NCBI RefSeq assembly: GCF_004197395.1
Contig: NZ_SELS01000039.1
Coordinates: 1-64,000 of the forward strand
Direction: 5' to 3'
Source: Paraburkholderia sp. UYCP14C
Lineage (GTDB): Bacteria; Pseudomonadota; Gammaproteobacteria; Burkholderiales; Burkholderiaceae
DNA length: 64,000 bases
Position 1 is the first letter of the stretch, and each line of letters opens with the position of its first letter. The notes beneath the pieces were generated by a model. It was not told where the DNA came from and searched no databases. It saw only the letters and a list, made by a program, of their open reading frames with translations. Position numbers and translations under genes: made by a program. Positions 1 through 10,537 of the stretch are shown piece after piece.

Positions 1-630
1 GAGCCGTCGAAGGCGTGGGTCGACGCGATGCACGTGTCGCTGAACCTGTACGCGGAGCACGAGTTCAACGCGTCGACTTTCACGGGCCGCGTGATCGCGG
101 GCACGGGTTCGGACATTTATTCGGCGATCACCGGCGCGATCGGCGCGTTGCGCGGCCCGAAGCACGGCGGCGCCAACGAAGTCGCGTTCGAAATCCAGTC
201 GCGCTACCAGACGCCCGACGAAGCGGAAGCCGACATCCGCCGCCGCGTCGAGAACAAGGAAGTGGTGATCGGCTTCGGTCACCCGGTGTACACGATCTCC
301 GACCCGCGCAACAAGGTCATCAAGGAAGTCGCGAAGAACCTGTCGAAAGACGCCGGCAACATGAAGCTGTTCTCGATCGCCGAGCGGCTCGAATCGGTGA
401 TGGCGGACGCGAAGAAGATGTTCCCGAACTTGGACTGGTTCAGCGCGGTGTCGTATCACATGATGGGCGTGCCGACCGCGATGTTCACGCCGCTGTTCGT
501 GATCTCGCGCACGGCGGGCTGGAGCGCGCACATCATCGAGCAGCGCGTCGACAACAAGATCATCCGCCCGAGCGCGAATTACACCGGTCCGGACGATCTG
601 CCGTTCGTACCGCTGGCGAAGCGCGTTTGA
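1..630 (+). CDS. prpC: 2-methylcitrate synthase (C-terminal part, 5' truncated by window)
   Basis: The reading frame is open from base 1 to a TGA at 628-630, giving the last 209 residues. It carries the citrate-synthase fold signatures GGANEVAF and [13 protein letters not shown] (catalytic His) and the ending [14 protein letters not shown]. Citrate synthase and methylcitrate synthase share these, so the assignment to PrpC (propionyl-CoA + oxaloacetate to 2-methylcitrate) rests on the neighbours: acnD and prpF follow on the same strand in the classical prp order. The start codon lies outside the window. Confidence 0.93.
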   Translation, partial: EPSKAWVDAMHVSLNLYAEHEFNASTFTGRVIAGTGSDIYSAITGAIGALRGPKHGGANEVAFEIQSRYQTPDEAEADIRRRVENKEVVIGFGHPVYTISDPRNKVIKEVAKNLSKDAGNMKLFSIAERLESVMADAKKMFPNLDWFSAVSYHMMGVPTAMFTPLFVISRTAGWSAHIIEQRVDNKIIRPSANYTGPDDLPFVPLAKRV

Positions 631-765
631 GGTGAATCCGGAGCGGCTCGTATCGCGCGGCCGCTCCGCTGCAAGCATCGAACGATCGCAATTCAGCAAC
701 CCGTCAGCAGCGAGCTAAACTACTTGCACTGTCCGTCCGGCCGCGCGAGCGAAGCGCCGTCGGAC

Positions 766-789
766 GCCGCCGGTCTCCCGTCCGGCGGC
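766..789 (+). other. GC-rich hairpin between prpC and acnD
   Basis: GCCGCCGG (766-773) and CCGGCGGC (782-789) form a perfect 8-bp stem with an 8-nt loop. It ends 24 nt before the acnD ATG. No T-run follows, so it is more likely an mRNA structure affecting acnD translation or stability than a terminator. The role is inferred. Confidence 0.4.
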
Positions 790-813
790 CGATAACCGTC
801 CTGTCCCTACGTC

Positions 814-3411
<2,598 letters not shown>

Positions 3412-3420
3412 TGGCGGAAC

Positions 3421-3453
3421 AGGGCGATGCGGCTTGATACGCCGCATCGCCCT
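3421..3453 (+). other. 13-bp perfect hairpin between acnD and prpF
   Basis: AGGGCGATGCGGC (3421-3433) pairs perfectly with GCCGCATCGCCCT (3441-3453) around a 7-nt loop. It lies in the 76-nt acnD-prpF gap. Only TTCATCAAAA follows, so it lacks the U-tract of an efficient rho-independent terminator. It could attenuate or process the prp transcript. Confidence 0.55.
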
Positions 3454-3487
3454 TCATCAAAAGAACATGTCATCTCAGGACACTTTC

Positions 3488-4672
3488 ATGCACTTACCCC
3501 AGATCAGGATTCCGGCCACCTATATGCGCGGCGGCACCAGCAAGGGCGTGTTTTTCCGTCTGCAGGATCTGCCCGAGGCCGCGCAACGACCGGGCGCCGC
3601 GCGCGACGCGCTGCTGATGCGCGTGATCGGCAGCCCCGACCCGTACGGCAAGCAGATCGACGGCATGGGCGGCGCGACGTCGAGCACCAGCAAGACCGTG
3701 ATCATTTCGCGCAGCAGCCGGCCTGATCACGACGTCGACTATCTGTTCGGTCAGGTGTCGATCGACAAGGCGTTCGTCGACTGGAGCGGCAATTGCGGCA
3801 ACCTGTCGGCCGCGGTCGGACCGTTCGCGATCAGCGCGGGCCTCGTCGACGCGAGCCGCGTGCCGCGTGACGGCGTCGCGATCGTGCGGATCTGGCAGGC
3901 CAACATCGGCAAGACGATCATCGCGCACGTGCCGATCACCGATGGCGCGGTGCAGGAGACCGGCGACTTCGAGCTCGACGGCGTGACCTTTCCGGCCGCC
4001 GAAGTGCCGCTCGAATTCATGGACCCGGCCGCCGACGAAGAAGGCGCGGGCGGCGCGATGTTCCCGACCGGCAACCTCGTCGACGACCTGGAAGTGCCCG
4101 GCGTCGGCACGTTGAAGGCGACGATGATCAACGCGGGCATTCCGACGATCTTCGTCGATGCCGAAGCGATCGGCTACAAGGGCACCGAGTTGCAGGACGC
4201 GATCAATAGCGACGCGAAGGCGCTCGCGATGTTCGAGACGATTCGCGCGCACGGTGCGCTGCGCATGGGGCTGATCAAGAATCTCGACGAGATCGCGACG
4301 CGGCAGCACACACCGAAGGTCGCGTTCGTCGCGAAGCCGGCCGATTACGTGGCGTCGAGCGGCAAGCCGGTGCGCGCGGGCGACGTCGATCTGCTGGTGC
4401 GCGCGATGTCGATGGGCAAGCTGCATCACGCGATGATGGGCACCGCGGCGGTCGCGATCGGCACCGCGGCGGCGATCGCGGGCACGCTCGTCAATCGGGC
4501 GGCGGGCGGCGGCGAGCGCGAATCGGTGCGCTTCGGGCATCCGTCGGGCACGTTGCGCGTCGGCGCGCAGGCGAGTCTGAAGGACGGCGAGTGGGTCGTC
4601 ACGAAGGCGATCATGAGCCGCAGCGCGCGCGTGTTGATGGAGGGGTGGGTCCGGGTGCCGCAGCAGGGCTGA
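3488..4672 (+). CDS. prpF: AcnD-accessory / methylaconitate isomerase PrpF
   Basis: 394-residue PrpF protein (diaminopimelate-epimerase-like fold). It isomerises the AcnD product so that the methylcitrate cycle can proceed through an aconitase. The family hallmark RIPATYMRGGTSKGVFF opens the protein, and the second-domain motifs SVDIDKAFVDWSGNCGN-like and GNLVDDLEVPG follow. I chose the ATG at 3488 because AGGA (3477-3480) lies 7 nt upstream and the resulting N-terminus matches the family length. In-frame starts at 3467 and 3434 would add residues not expected in PrpF. It is co-directional with acnD. Confidence 0.93.
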   Translation: MHLPQIRIPATYMRGGTSKGVFFRLQDLPEAAQRPGAARDALLMRVIGSPDPYGKQIDGMGGATSSTSKTVIISRSSRPDHDVDYLFGQVSIDKAFVDWSGNCGNLSAAVGPFAISAGLVDASRVPRDGVAIVRIWQANIGKTIIAHVPITDGAVQETGDFELDGVTFPAAEVPLEFMDPAADEEGAGGAMFPTGNLVDDLEVPGVGTLKATMINAGIPTIFVDAEAIGYKGTELQDAINSDAKALAMFETIRAHGALRMGLIKNLDEIATRQHTPKVAFVAKPADYVASSGKPVRAGDVDLLVRAMSMGKLHHAMMGTAAVAIGTAAAIAGTLVNRAAGGGERESVRFGHPSGTLRVGAQASLKDGEWVVTKAIMSRSARVLMEGWVRVPQQG

Positions 4673-4682
4673 GGCACTGCCG

Positions 4683-5291
4683 ATGTCGGCCAACGTCAGC
4701 GGCACGGAAGGCTATGCGGAGCACGCCGAGGCGCTGATCGAACGATGGCGCACGCTGTCGTTCGCCGACCGGCATCGGCCGATTCTCGACTGGATACCGC
4801 AGGCGCCGTCGCGCATCGTCGATATCGGCGCGGGCATCGGCACCGATGCAGCCGCGCTCGCGGCGTTGGGGCATACGGTGCTCGCGGTCGAACCGGTCGA
4901 CGCATTGCGCCACGCGGCGCGCGAGATGTATCCGTCGGCGCGCATCGAATGGCTCGACGACAGCCTGCCCGATCTCGCTCTGCTGATAGCCAGGCGCAGC
5001 GCTTTCGACGTGGTCATGCTCACTGCCGTCTGGATGCATCTCGATGCGCGGCAGCGCGAACGCGCGATGCCGCGCGTGGCGTCGTTGCTGCGCGACGGCG
5101 GCATGTTGATCATGTCGCTGCGGCACGGACCTGTTCCCGCCGGTCGCCGCATGTTCGACGTCACCCCTGAGGAAACCATCCGGCTGGCGAGCGAGCAAGG
5201 TCTGCGACTCGTGAGCGAATTGCGCACGTCATCGGTTCAGCAGGCCAACCGCGATAGCGGCGTCACGTGGACGCGGCTCGTGTTCCGGTAA
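4683..5291 (+). CDS. class I SAM-dependent methyltransferase
   Basis: 202-residue protein with a Rossmann-type methyltransferase core. Motif I is VDIGAGIGTDAA (residues 46-57), the acidic end of beta-2 is AVEP, and motif IV is FDVVMLTAVWMHL. The start lies 11 nt after the prpF stop, so it is probably on the same transcript. It is not part of the known methylcitrate cycle and the substrate cannot be read from the sequence. Methyltransferase_11/25-type proteins modify small molecules. The class is certain, the role unknown. Confidence 0.85.
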   Translation: MSANVSGTEGYAEHAEALIERWRTLSFADRHRPILDWIPQAPSRIVDIGAGIGTDAAALAALGHTVLAVEPVDALRHAAREMYPSARIEWLDDSLPDLALLIARRSAFDVVMLTAVWMHLDARQRERAMPRVASLLRDGGMLIMSLRHGPVPAGRRMFDVTPEETIRLASEQGLRLVSELRTSSVQQANRDSGVTWTRLVFR

Positions 5292-5428
5292 CTCCCCAAT
5301 CAAGGCGCGCCGCATGCGCGGCAATAGCCGACGCGAACCGATGCGTCGTCTACAATGGCCGCACGAAACGGGCCGCTCCCAACAACCACTCCCAGCGGCC
5401 GACTCAGAACCGACGCAGAGGAGGCACG

Positions 5429-6670
5429 ATGCAGAACAGGCTGGACGCCGACGCGACGAATTCCGCCGACGCGGCGCGCGACGCCGCGCGTGCGAAACGC
5501 GCGGTGCTCGTGATCGCGATTGCGCAATTGCTCGGAACATCGTTGTGGTTCAGCGCGAACGGCGCGATGCGCGATCTGCAGAGCGCGTGGCAACTGAGCG
5601 CGTCCGGTATCGGCTGGCTGACGAATGCGGTGCAGGCCGGTTTTATCGTCGGGACCTTGCTGTCGGCGACCACCGGACTCGCGGATCGCGTGTCGGCGAG
5701 CAAGGTGTTCGCCGTCTGCGGCGTGCTCGGCGCGACCTTGAATGCGCTGTTCGCGCTGTGCAGCAGCGGGCTCGCGTCGGCGCTCGTGTTTCGCTTCGGC
5801 GTGGGCGTCGCGCTCGCCGGCATCTATCCGCTCGGCATGAAGCTGCTCGTTACATGGGACCCGCGCCGCGCCGCACAGACGCTCGCGTTGCTCGTCGCGA
5901 TGCTGACGCTCGGCACGGCCTCGGTGCACGCGATTCGCGCGTTGCTGTCGGGCGTGCCGTGGCAAACCGTGGTGCTTACTTCGTCGGGGCTCGCGGTGAT
6001 CGGCGCGCTGCTGGTGTTCGTGCTCGGCGAGGGACCGCACGCGCGGCGCGCGGGCAATCGTCGCTTCGGTTTGTCGGCGGGTGTCGGGCAGGTCGTGCGC
6101 ATCAGCGAGTTTCGCTCGGCCGCGCTCGGCTATTTCGGTCACATGTGGGAGTTGTACGCATTCTGGACGCTGACACCGCTGCTTGTTCAGCGAGCGTTCG
6201 CGAGCGGCGCGCCGGCGGCGCCGGGCACCGTCGCGTTGTGGTCGTTCCTGATCATCGCGATCGGTGCGCTCGGCTGCCTGTTCGGCGGCAGGCTCAGCCA
6301 GTCGGTCGGCAGCGCGCGTACCGCCGCTCTCGCGTTGACGATATCGGGCACGTTGTGCGCGATTTATCCGCTGACCACTGGGTTCGGCACGGCCGCCCAA
6401 CTTGCGCTGCTACTCGTGTGGGGCATCAGCGTGATCGCCGATTCGCCGCAGTTTTCGGCGCTGTCCGTGAAGGCCTGTCCCGCCGACAAGATCGGCGGCG
6501 CGCTGACGCTGCAGAACAGCTTCGGCTTTTTCCTGTCCGCCTGCTCGATCCTGTGGTCGACGAGCGTGTTTCACACGCTCGACGTGCGCGTCGCGTGGCT
6601 GCTGTTGCCTGGCCCGATCATCGGTCTGATCGCGATGACACCTCTTTTGCGCAAGCAGCCACGCTGGTGA
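5429..6670 (+). CDS. MFS transporter
   Basis: 413-residue integral membrane protein with about 12 predicted hydrophobic segments in two halves. It starts with a polar N-terminus, followed by the first helix AVLVIAIAQLLGTSLWFSANG. The ATG at 5429 is chosen because AGAGGAGG (5417-5424) sits 4-5 nt upstream. The open frame extends to 5267 but that stretch has no coding character. Substrate unknown. It stands alone, with a small convergent DUF305 gene behind it. Confidence 0.85.
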   Translation: MQNRLDADATNSADAARDAARAKRAVLVIAIAQLLGTSLWFSANGAMRDLQSAWQLSASGIGWLTNAVQAGFIVGTLLSATTGLADRVSASKVFAVCGVLGATLNALFALCSSGLASALVFRFGVGVALAGIYPLGMKLLVTWDPRRAAQTLALLVAMLTLGTASVHAIRALLSGVPWQTVVLTSSGLAVIGALLVFVLGEGPHARRAGNRRFGLSAGVGQVVRISEFRSAALGYFGHMWELYAFWTLTPLLVQRAFASGAPAAPGTVALWSFLIIAIGALGCLFGGRLSQSVGSARTAALALTISGTLCAIYPLTTGFGTAAQLALLLVWGISVIADSPQFSALSVKACPADKIGGALTLQNSFGFFLSACSILWSTSVFHTLDVRVAWLLLPGPIIGLIAMTPLLRKQPRW

Positions 6671-6683
6671 TGCCGGCGGCGGG

Positions 6684-7079
6684 TTACTTGCCGCCGTGCT
6701 TTTCCTGCCAGCGCCGCATGAACGCAATCTCGTCGTGCTGCGCCTTGATGATGTTGCGCGCGAGCCGTTTGATCTCCGGGTCCTTGCCGTATTTCAACTC
6801 CACCTGTGCCATTTCGATCGCGCCCTGGTGATGCGGGATCATGTGCGCGACGAAATCGCGGTCGGCGTCGCCGGTGTATTCGGGGGCGCTCATGTCATGC
6901 ATCATGCGCTCGTCGGCGGCCTTGAAGGCCTGCGTCGATGCGCCCGCATCCGTCTGCGGCGAAGCCGGCATGTTCATGCCGGGCATGCCCTGATGTTGCG
7001 CGTGAGCGGGCAAAGCCGCCGCCGCGAATGCAAAACCGCCGAACACACAGAGAGCGCGCAACGCGCGAAGGTTTGTCAT
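6684..7079 (-). CDS. secreted DUF305 protein (CopM-like)
   Basis: 131-residue protein with a Sec signal peptide ending near ALPAHA (about residue 27). A Met/His-rich linker (HQGMPGMNMP) follows, then a DUF305 domain with the signature DFVAHMIPHHQGAIEMAQ. DUF305 proteins are ferritin-like helical bundles, and some bind copper in the periplasm (CopM). The Met/His-rich segment and the HMIPHH motif fit metal binding. The gene stands alone and points towards the MFS gene. Confidence 0.88.
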   Translation of the reverse strand: MTNLRALRALCVFGGFAFAAAALPAHAQHQGMPGMNMPASPQTDAGASTQAFKAADERMMHDMSAPEYTGDADRDFVAHMIPHHQGAIEMAQVELKYGKDPEIKRLARNIIKAQHDEIAFMRRWQEKHGGK

Positions 7080-7269
7080 TTTGGGTTTCCGTTGTTGAAG
7101 AGAGTGGCGATGCGATCCGCGCGATTCTAGCGGTCACGTCGGACATCGTGGAGCTTCCTACCGTGGGAAGGTCAAGCGAGCGTATGGAAATGCACGCCTA
7201 TAATGAAACGCGACTGGACCACCAGGCCAGCATCATTGGCAGCATCACTCACTCAACGAGGCTGACAGC

Positions 7270-7584
7270 ATGTACATCGCGATGAACCGCTTCAAAGTGG
7301 CGCCCGGCTCCGAGGACGCGTTCGAACATCTATGGACCACGCGCGACACCCATCTGAAAGAGGTGCCGGGCTTCGTCGAATTCCATTTGCTGAAGGGGCC
7401 GCGCAAAGACGATCACGTGCTCTATTCGAGCCATACGATCTGGCGTGACCATGCATCGTTCGAGGCATGGACGAAGTCCGACGCGTTTCGCGCCGCGCAT
7501 CGCAGTGCCGGTAACGAAAACCGTGTGCTGTATCTCGGCCACCCGGAATTCGAAGGCTTCGAAGTCATCCAGACCGTCAAATAG
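7270..7584 (+). CDS. antibiotic-biosynthesis-monooxygenase (ABM) domain protein, HmoA/IsdG-like
   Basis: 104-residue single-domain protein of the dimeric ferredoxin-like ABM fold. It opens with MYIAMNRFKVAPGSEDAFE, contains VPGFVEFHLLKGP and the core SSHTIWRDHASFEAWTKSDAF, and ends in AHRSAG. This pattern is typical of proteins annotated as heme-degrading monooxygenases (HmoA/HmoB). No heme-uptake genes adjoin, so heme degradation is an inference. A divergent DUF305 gene lies upstream. Confidence 0.85.
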   Translation: MYIAMNRFKVAPGSEDAFEHLWTTRDTHLKEVPGFVEFHLLKGPRKDDHVLYSSHTIWRDHASFEAWTKSDAFRAAHRSAGNENRVLYLGHPEFEGFEVIQTVK

Positions 7585-7636
7585 CACAGTGCTCGCGCGG
7601 CGCGCGGTTGCGCGCCTCTCATCAAGGAACGAAAAC

Positions 7637-8644
7637 ATGAAAGCCGTCAGAATCGGTTCGCCCGCCAGTGTCGATAGCCTGCAGGTCGTCGATCTTCCCG
7701 ATCCCGGTCAGCCAGGAGACGGGCAGATTCGCGTGCGCATTCGCGCGAGTTCGCTGAACTACCACGACTACGGCGTCGTCTGCGGCAATCTGCCGGCCGA
7801 ACCGGGCCGCATTCCGATGGCCGATGGCGCGGGCGTCGTCGAAGCGGTCGGCGCGGGCGTGCGCGAATTCAAGCCCGGCGATCACGTCGTGTCGTGCTTC
7901 TTCCCGCACTGGGAGAACGGCTCTCCCGCGATCGGCGATTTTTCGACTACCCCCGGCGACGGCGTCGACGGTTACGCGCGCGAAGTCGTCGTGCGGCCAA
8001 GCCACTACTTCACGCACACGCCGGCCGGCTACAGCCACGCGGAGGCGGCGACGCTGACCACGGCGGGGCTGACCGCCTGGCGCGCGCTGGTCGTCGATGG
8101 TCAGTTGAAGGCGGGCAGCAGCGTGCTCGTGCTAGGCACCGGCGGTGTGTCGATCTTCGCGTTGCAGATGGCGAAGGCGATGGGAGCGTCGGTGATCGCG
8201 ACGTCGTCGTCGAATGCGAAGCTCGAAAAGCTGCGCGAACTCGGCGCCGACCATACGATCAACTATCGCGACAATCCCGAGTGGGGCAAAGAGGTGCGTC
8301 ACCTGACCAACGGGCGCGGCGTCGATCACGTGATCGAGGTGGGTGGTCCCGGCACGCTGCCGCAGTCGATCATCGCATGCCGCATCGGCGGGCATATCGC
8401 GCTGATCGGTGTGCTGACCGGCCGCGCGGGTCCGGTGCCGACCGGGCATCTGATGGCGCGGCAACAGCGTCTGCAAGGGCTGATCGTCGGCAGCCGGCAG
8501 GATCAGATCGACATGGTGCGCGCGCTGGAGACGACCGGCATCAAGCCGGTGATCGACAGCACGTTCGAGCTGGACAAGCTCGCCGACGCGTTCCGGCACG
8601 AGGCATCGGGCGCGCACTTCGGCAAGATTTGCGTGGCGATCTGA
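7637..8644 (+). CDS. NAD(P)-dependent alcohol dehydrogenase, MDR superfamily
   Basis: 335-residue medium-chain dehydrogenase/reductase. The GroES-like domain (about 1-125) has SLNYHDYGVVCG and DGAGVVEAVGAGV. The Rossmann domain has VLGTGGVSIFALQMAKAMGA. The usual structural-zinc cysteine cluster is not evident, placing it near the zinc-poor subgroup. The ATG at 7637 has AAGGAA upstream and lies 52 nt after the ABM gene, so co-transcription is plausible. Substrate not predictable. Confidence 0.88.
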   Translation: MKAVRIGSPASVDSLQVVDLPDPGQPGDGQIRVRIRASSLNYHDYGVVCGNLPAEPGRIPMADGAGVVEAVGAGVREFKPGDHVVSCFFPHWENGSPAIGDFSTTPGDGVDGYAREVVVRPSHYFTHTPAGYSHAEAATLTTAGLTAWRALVVDGQLKAGSSVLVLGTGGVSIFALQMAKAMGASVIATSSSNAKLEKLRELGADHTINYRDNPEWGKEVRHLTNGRGVDHVIEVGGPGTLPQSIIACRIGGHIALIGVLTGRAGPVPTGHLMARQQRLQGLIVGSRQDQIDMVRALETTGIKPVIDSTFELDKLADAFRHEASGAHFGKICVAI

Positions 8645-8728
8645 ACAGCGACGATGCGCGTGCGATCGCTGCGCGAGCAGCGACTTGCGACGCGTTTTGC
8701 ATGGCCCGCGCCGTGCTTCTGACTCAAC

Positions 8729-9352
8729 TCAAGGGCGCCTCGCGAGGTCCGCGAAACTGACGCTCGTCGCCTCGCAGGCCTGCGTGAACCCTTCGTCGTA
8801 ACTCGTGAAAAACACCGTGCGCGTCGTGCCGAGCGTTCTGAACAGCTCGGCGAGCACCGCGCGCGCCGACGCGTCGAGTCCGCCGGCGGGTTCGTCGGCG
8901 ATCAGCACGCGGGTTTCGCCGAGCGCCGCCGCCGTCAGAAACACCTTTTTGCGGCTGCCATACGACATCTGCTCGAAGCGTTTGTCCAGATGCGGCGCGA
9001 GGCCGAAGCGTTCGGCGAGCGCGAGCACGTCGTCGGTGAGCGCGGTGTGCCGCGCCGAGGCGACTTCGCACAGATAGTCGCGGCCGGTTTGATCGGGCCA
9101 ATTCATGCTGTCTTCCGGCACGTACGTGAGCACCGCTCGAGCGGCCTGCGGCGCGGCGCGCAGCGCATGGCCGCCGAGCCATACGTCGCCGGTATCGGCT
9201 TCGAGCGCGCCGGCGAGGATGGCGAGCAACGTCGATTTGCCGCTGCCGGATTCATCGTTTAACGCGACGCAGCCTGACGTCGCGTCGAAGTGCAGTCCTT
9301 CGAACAGGACGCGGTCGCTATAGCGCTTGCTGAGGTTGTCGAATCGAAGCAT
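8729..9352 (-). CDS. orphan ABC transporter ATP-binding protein, degenerate motifs
   Basis: 207-residue ABC ATPase domain. The Walker A region reads NDESGSGKST, so the first glycine of GxxxxGK[ST] is replaced by Asp. The signature is MSYGSRKK instead of LSGGQ. Walker B with the catalytic glutamate is intact (VLIADEPAGGLD). Length fits a stand-alone nucleotide-binding subunit. No permease or binding protein adjoins, so its partner, if any, is elsewhere. Confidence 0.82.
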   Translation of the reverse strand: MLRFDNLSKRYSDRVLFEGLHFDATSGCVALNDESGSGKSTLLAILAGALEADTGDVWLGGHALRAAPQAARAVLTYVPEDSMNWPDQTGRDYLCEVASARHTALTDDVLALAERFGLAPHLDKRFEQMSYGSRKKVFLTAAALGETRVLIADEPAGGLDASARAVLAELFRTLGTTRTVFFTSYDEGFTQACEATSVSFADLARRP

Positions 9353-9480
9353 GGGTGGGCGCGCAAAGGGCGATGTGAACGCGGCACAGGGTCGCGCCGC
9401 ATCTCATGTATGCCGTGCGGGGTCTTCAGCACGGCAATTTCGCGCCAGTGTAGCAGCGGGCGCCTGCTTGTTTCGAGCCG

Positions 9481-10329
9481 TTACGCCGACCCCGCCGTCT
9501 CCAGCAAAAACTCCACCATCCGGTCGCACACCCGTTCGAACATCTGCGTGCCCGTCACGGTCGGGCAGCCGCGCGCGCGTGCGGCTTCGATCAGCGGCGT
9601 AAGCGGCGGTTTGGTGACGACGTCGCCGACGAAGGTCGTGGCCGGCAAGCGTGCGACGTCGATCGGCAACGGATCGCCCGCGCGCATGCCGAGCGGCGAT
9701 GCGTTGACGACCACGTCGTACTGGGTCAGGTCCGGTTCGGCCGCCGCGCCGCGCGCCGTGCCGCAGCCGAGCGCGTTGAGCCGTGCGGTCAGCGAGCCGG
9801 TGCGTTCGACGTCGTTGTCGCGCACGTCGAGCGAGCCGACGCCGCGCTGCATCAGCGCATGGCCGATCGCCGACCCGGCGCCGCCCGCGCCGACCAGCAG
9901 CGCGCGTTTGCCCTGTAGCTCACAGCCCGCGGCGACGAGCGCCGCGACGAAGCCGGTGCCGTCGAACATACCGCCGTGCCAGCCGCCGTCGGTATTGCGG
10001 CGCAGCGTGTTGACCGCGCCGAGGAACGCGGCTTCTTCGGCAAGCGTCGCGCAATAGCTCGCGGCGCTGAATTTGTGCGGCACGGTAATGATCACGCCGT
10101 CGACGTTGCGCATTGGCGCGATGCCCGCGAAAAACGCGGGCAGATCGGCGGGCGCGACGTGCGCGGGCACCACCAGCGCATCGCGGCCGGCCGCGCGCAG
10201 CGCGGCGGTCACGCCCGACGGCGAGCGCACCTGCGCAATCGGATCGCCGACGATGAAATACACGCGCGTCGCGCCGCTCAGACCGGCGTCGAGCGACGCC
10301 GCGAACGAAGAGTTTTCAGCCTGCTGCAT
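9481..10329 (-). CDS. shikimate/quinate dehydrogenase family protein (AroE-like)
   Basis: 282-residue two-domain shikimate dehydrogenase family member. The substrate domain shows GDPIAQVRSPSGVTAAL (the usual HSxSP serine motif is altered), the catalytic lysine in ITVPHK, and MFDGTGF, replacing the usual NTDGxG. The Rossmann loop is GAGGAGSAIGHA. The start at 10329 has AGGAG at good spacing; the frame remains open to 10452 without coding character. The altered substrate motifs and its place divergent from a flavoprotein operon suggest a catabolic AroE paralogue rather than the biosynthetic enzyme. An IclR-type operator lies in the shared promoter region. Confidence 0.88.
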   Translation of the reverse strand: MQQAENSSFAASLDAGLSGATRVYFIVGDPIAQVRSPSGVTAALRAAGRDALVVPAHVAPADLPAFFAGIAPMRNVDGVIITVPHKFSAASYCATLAEEAAFLGAVNTLRRNTDGGWHGGMFDGTGFVAALVAAGCELQGKRALLVGAGGAGSAIGHALMQRGVGSLDVRDNDVERTGSLTARLNALGCGTARGAAAEPDLTQYDVVVNASPLGMRAGDPLPIDVARLPATTFVGDVVTKPPLTPLIEAARARGCPTVTGTQMFERVCDRMVEFLLETAGSA

Positions 10330-10418
10330 AGTCGAATCTCCTGAAATGGGCGCCCGTGTGCATCGTGCCCGATGCGGGGCGTGAGGTGTTGCCGGTTGTC
10401 GAGTGTGTTCAGAAAGCT

Positions 10419-10451
10419 TTGCTTTTTTCTCAATTGTGGAATAGTATTCCA
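10419..10451 (+). promoter_or_regulatory. promoter with perfect IclR-type operator TGGAATAGTATTCCA
   Basis: A perfect 15-bp palindrome (10437-10451) lies in the divergent gap between the AroE-like gene and the first flavoprotein gene. It closely resembles the IclR-family box recalled from E. coli (TGGAAATNATTTCCA). A candidate promoter TTGCTT (10419-10424), 17-nt spacer, TAGTAT (10442-10447) has its -10 inside the palindrome. The regulator is probably the IclR protein at 17304-18158. Confidence 0.65.
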
Positions 10452-10537
10452 ATCACAAAGCAAATTCTAGATATTGCGAAAAATCCGGAATGGCCTTGGC
10501 AGCCGGACGCAACGCACGAGCACACAAGGAGCAGCAG

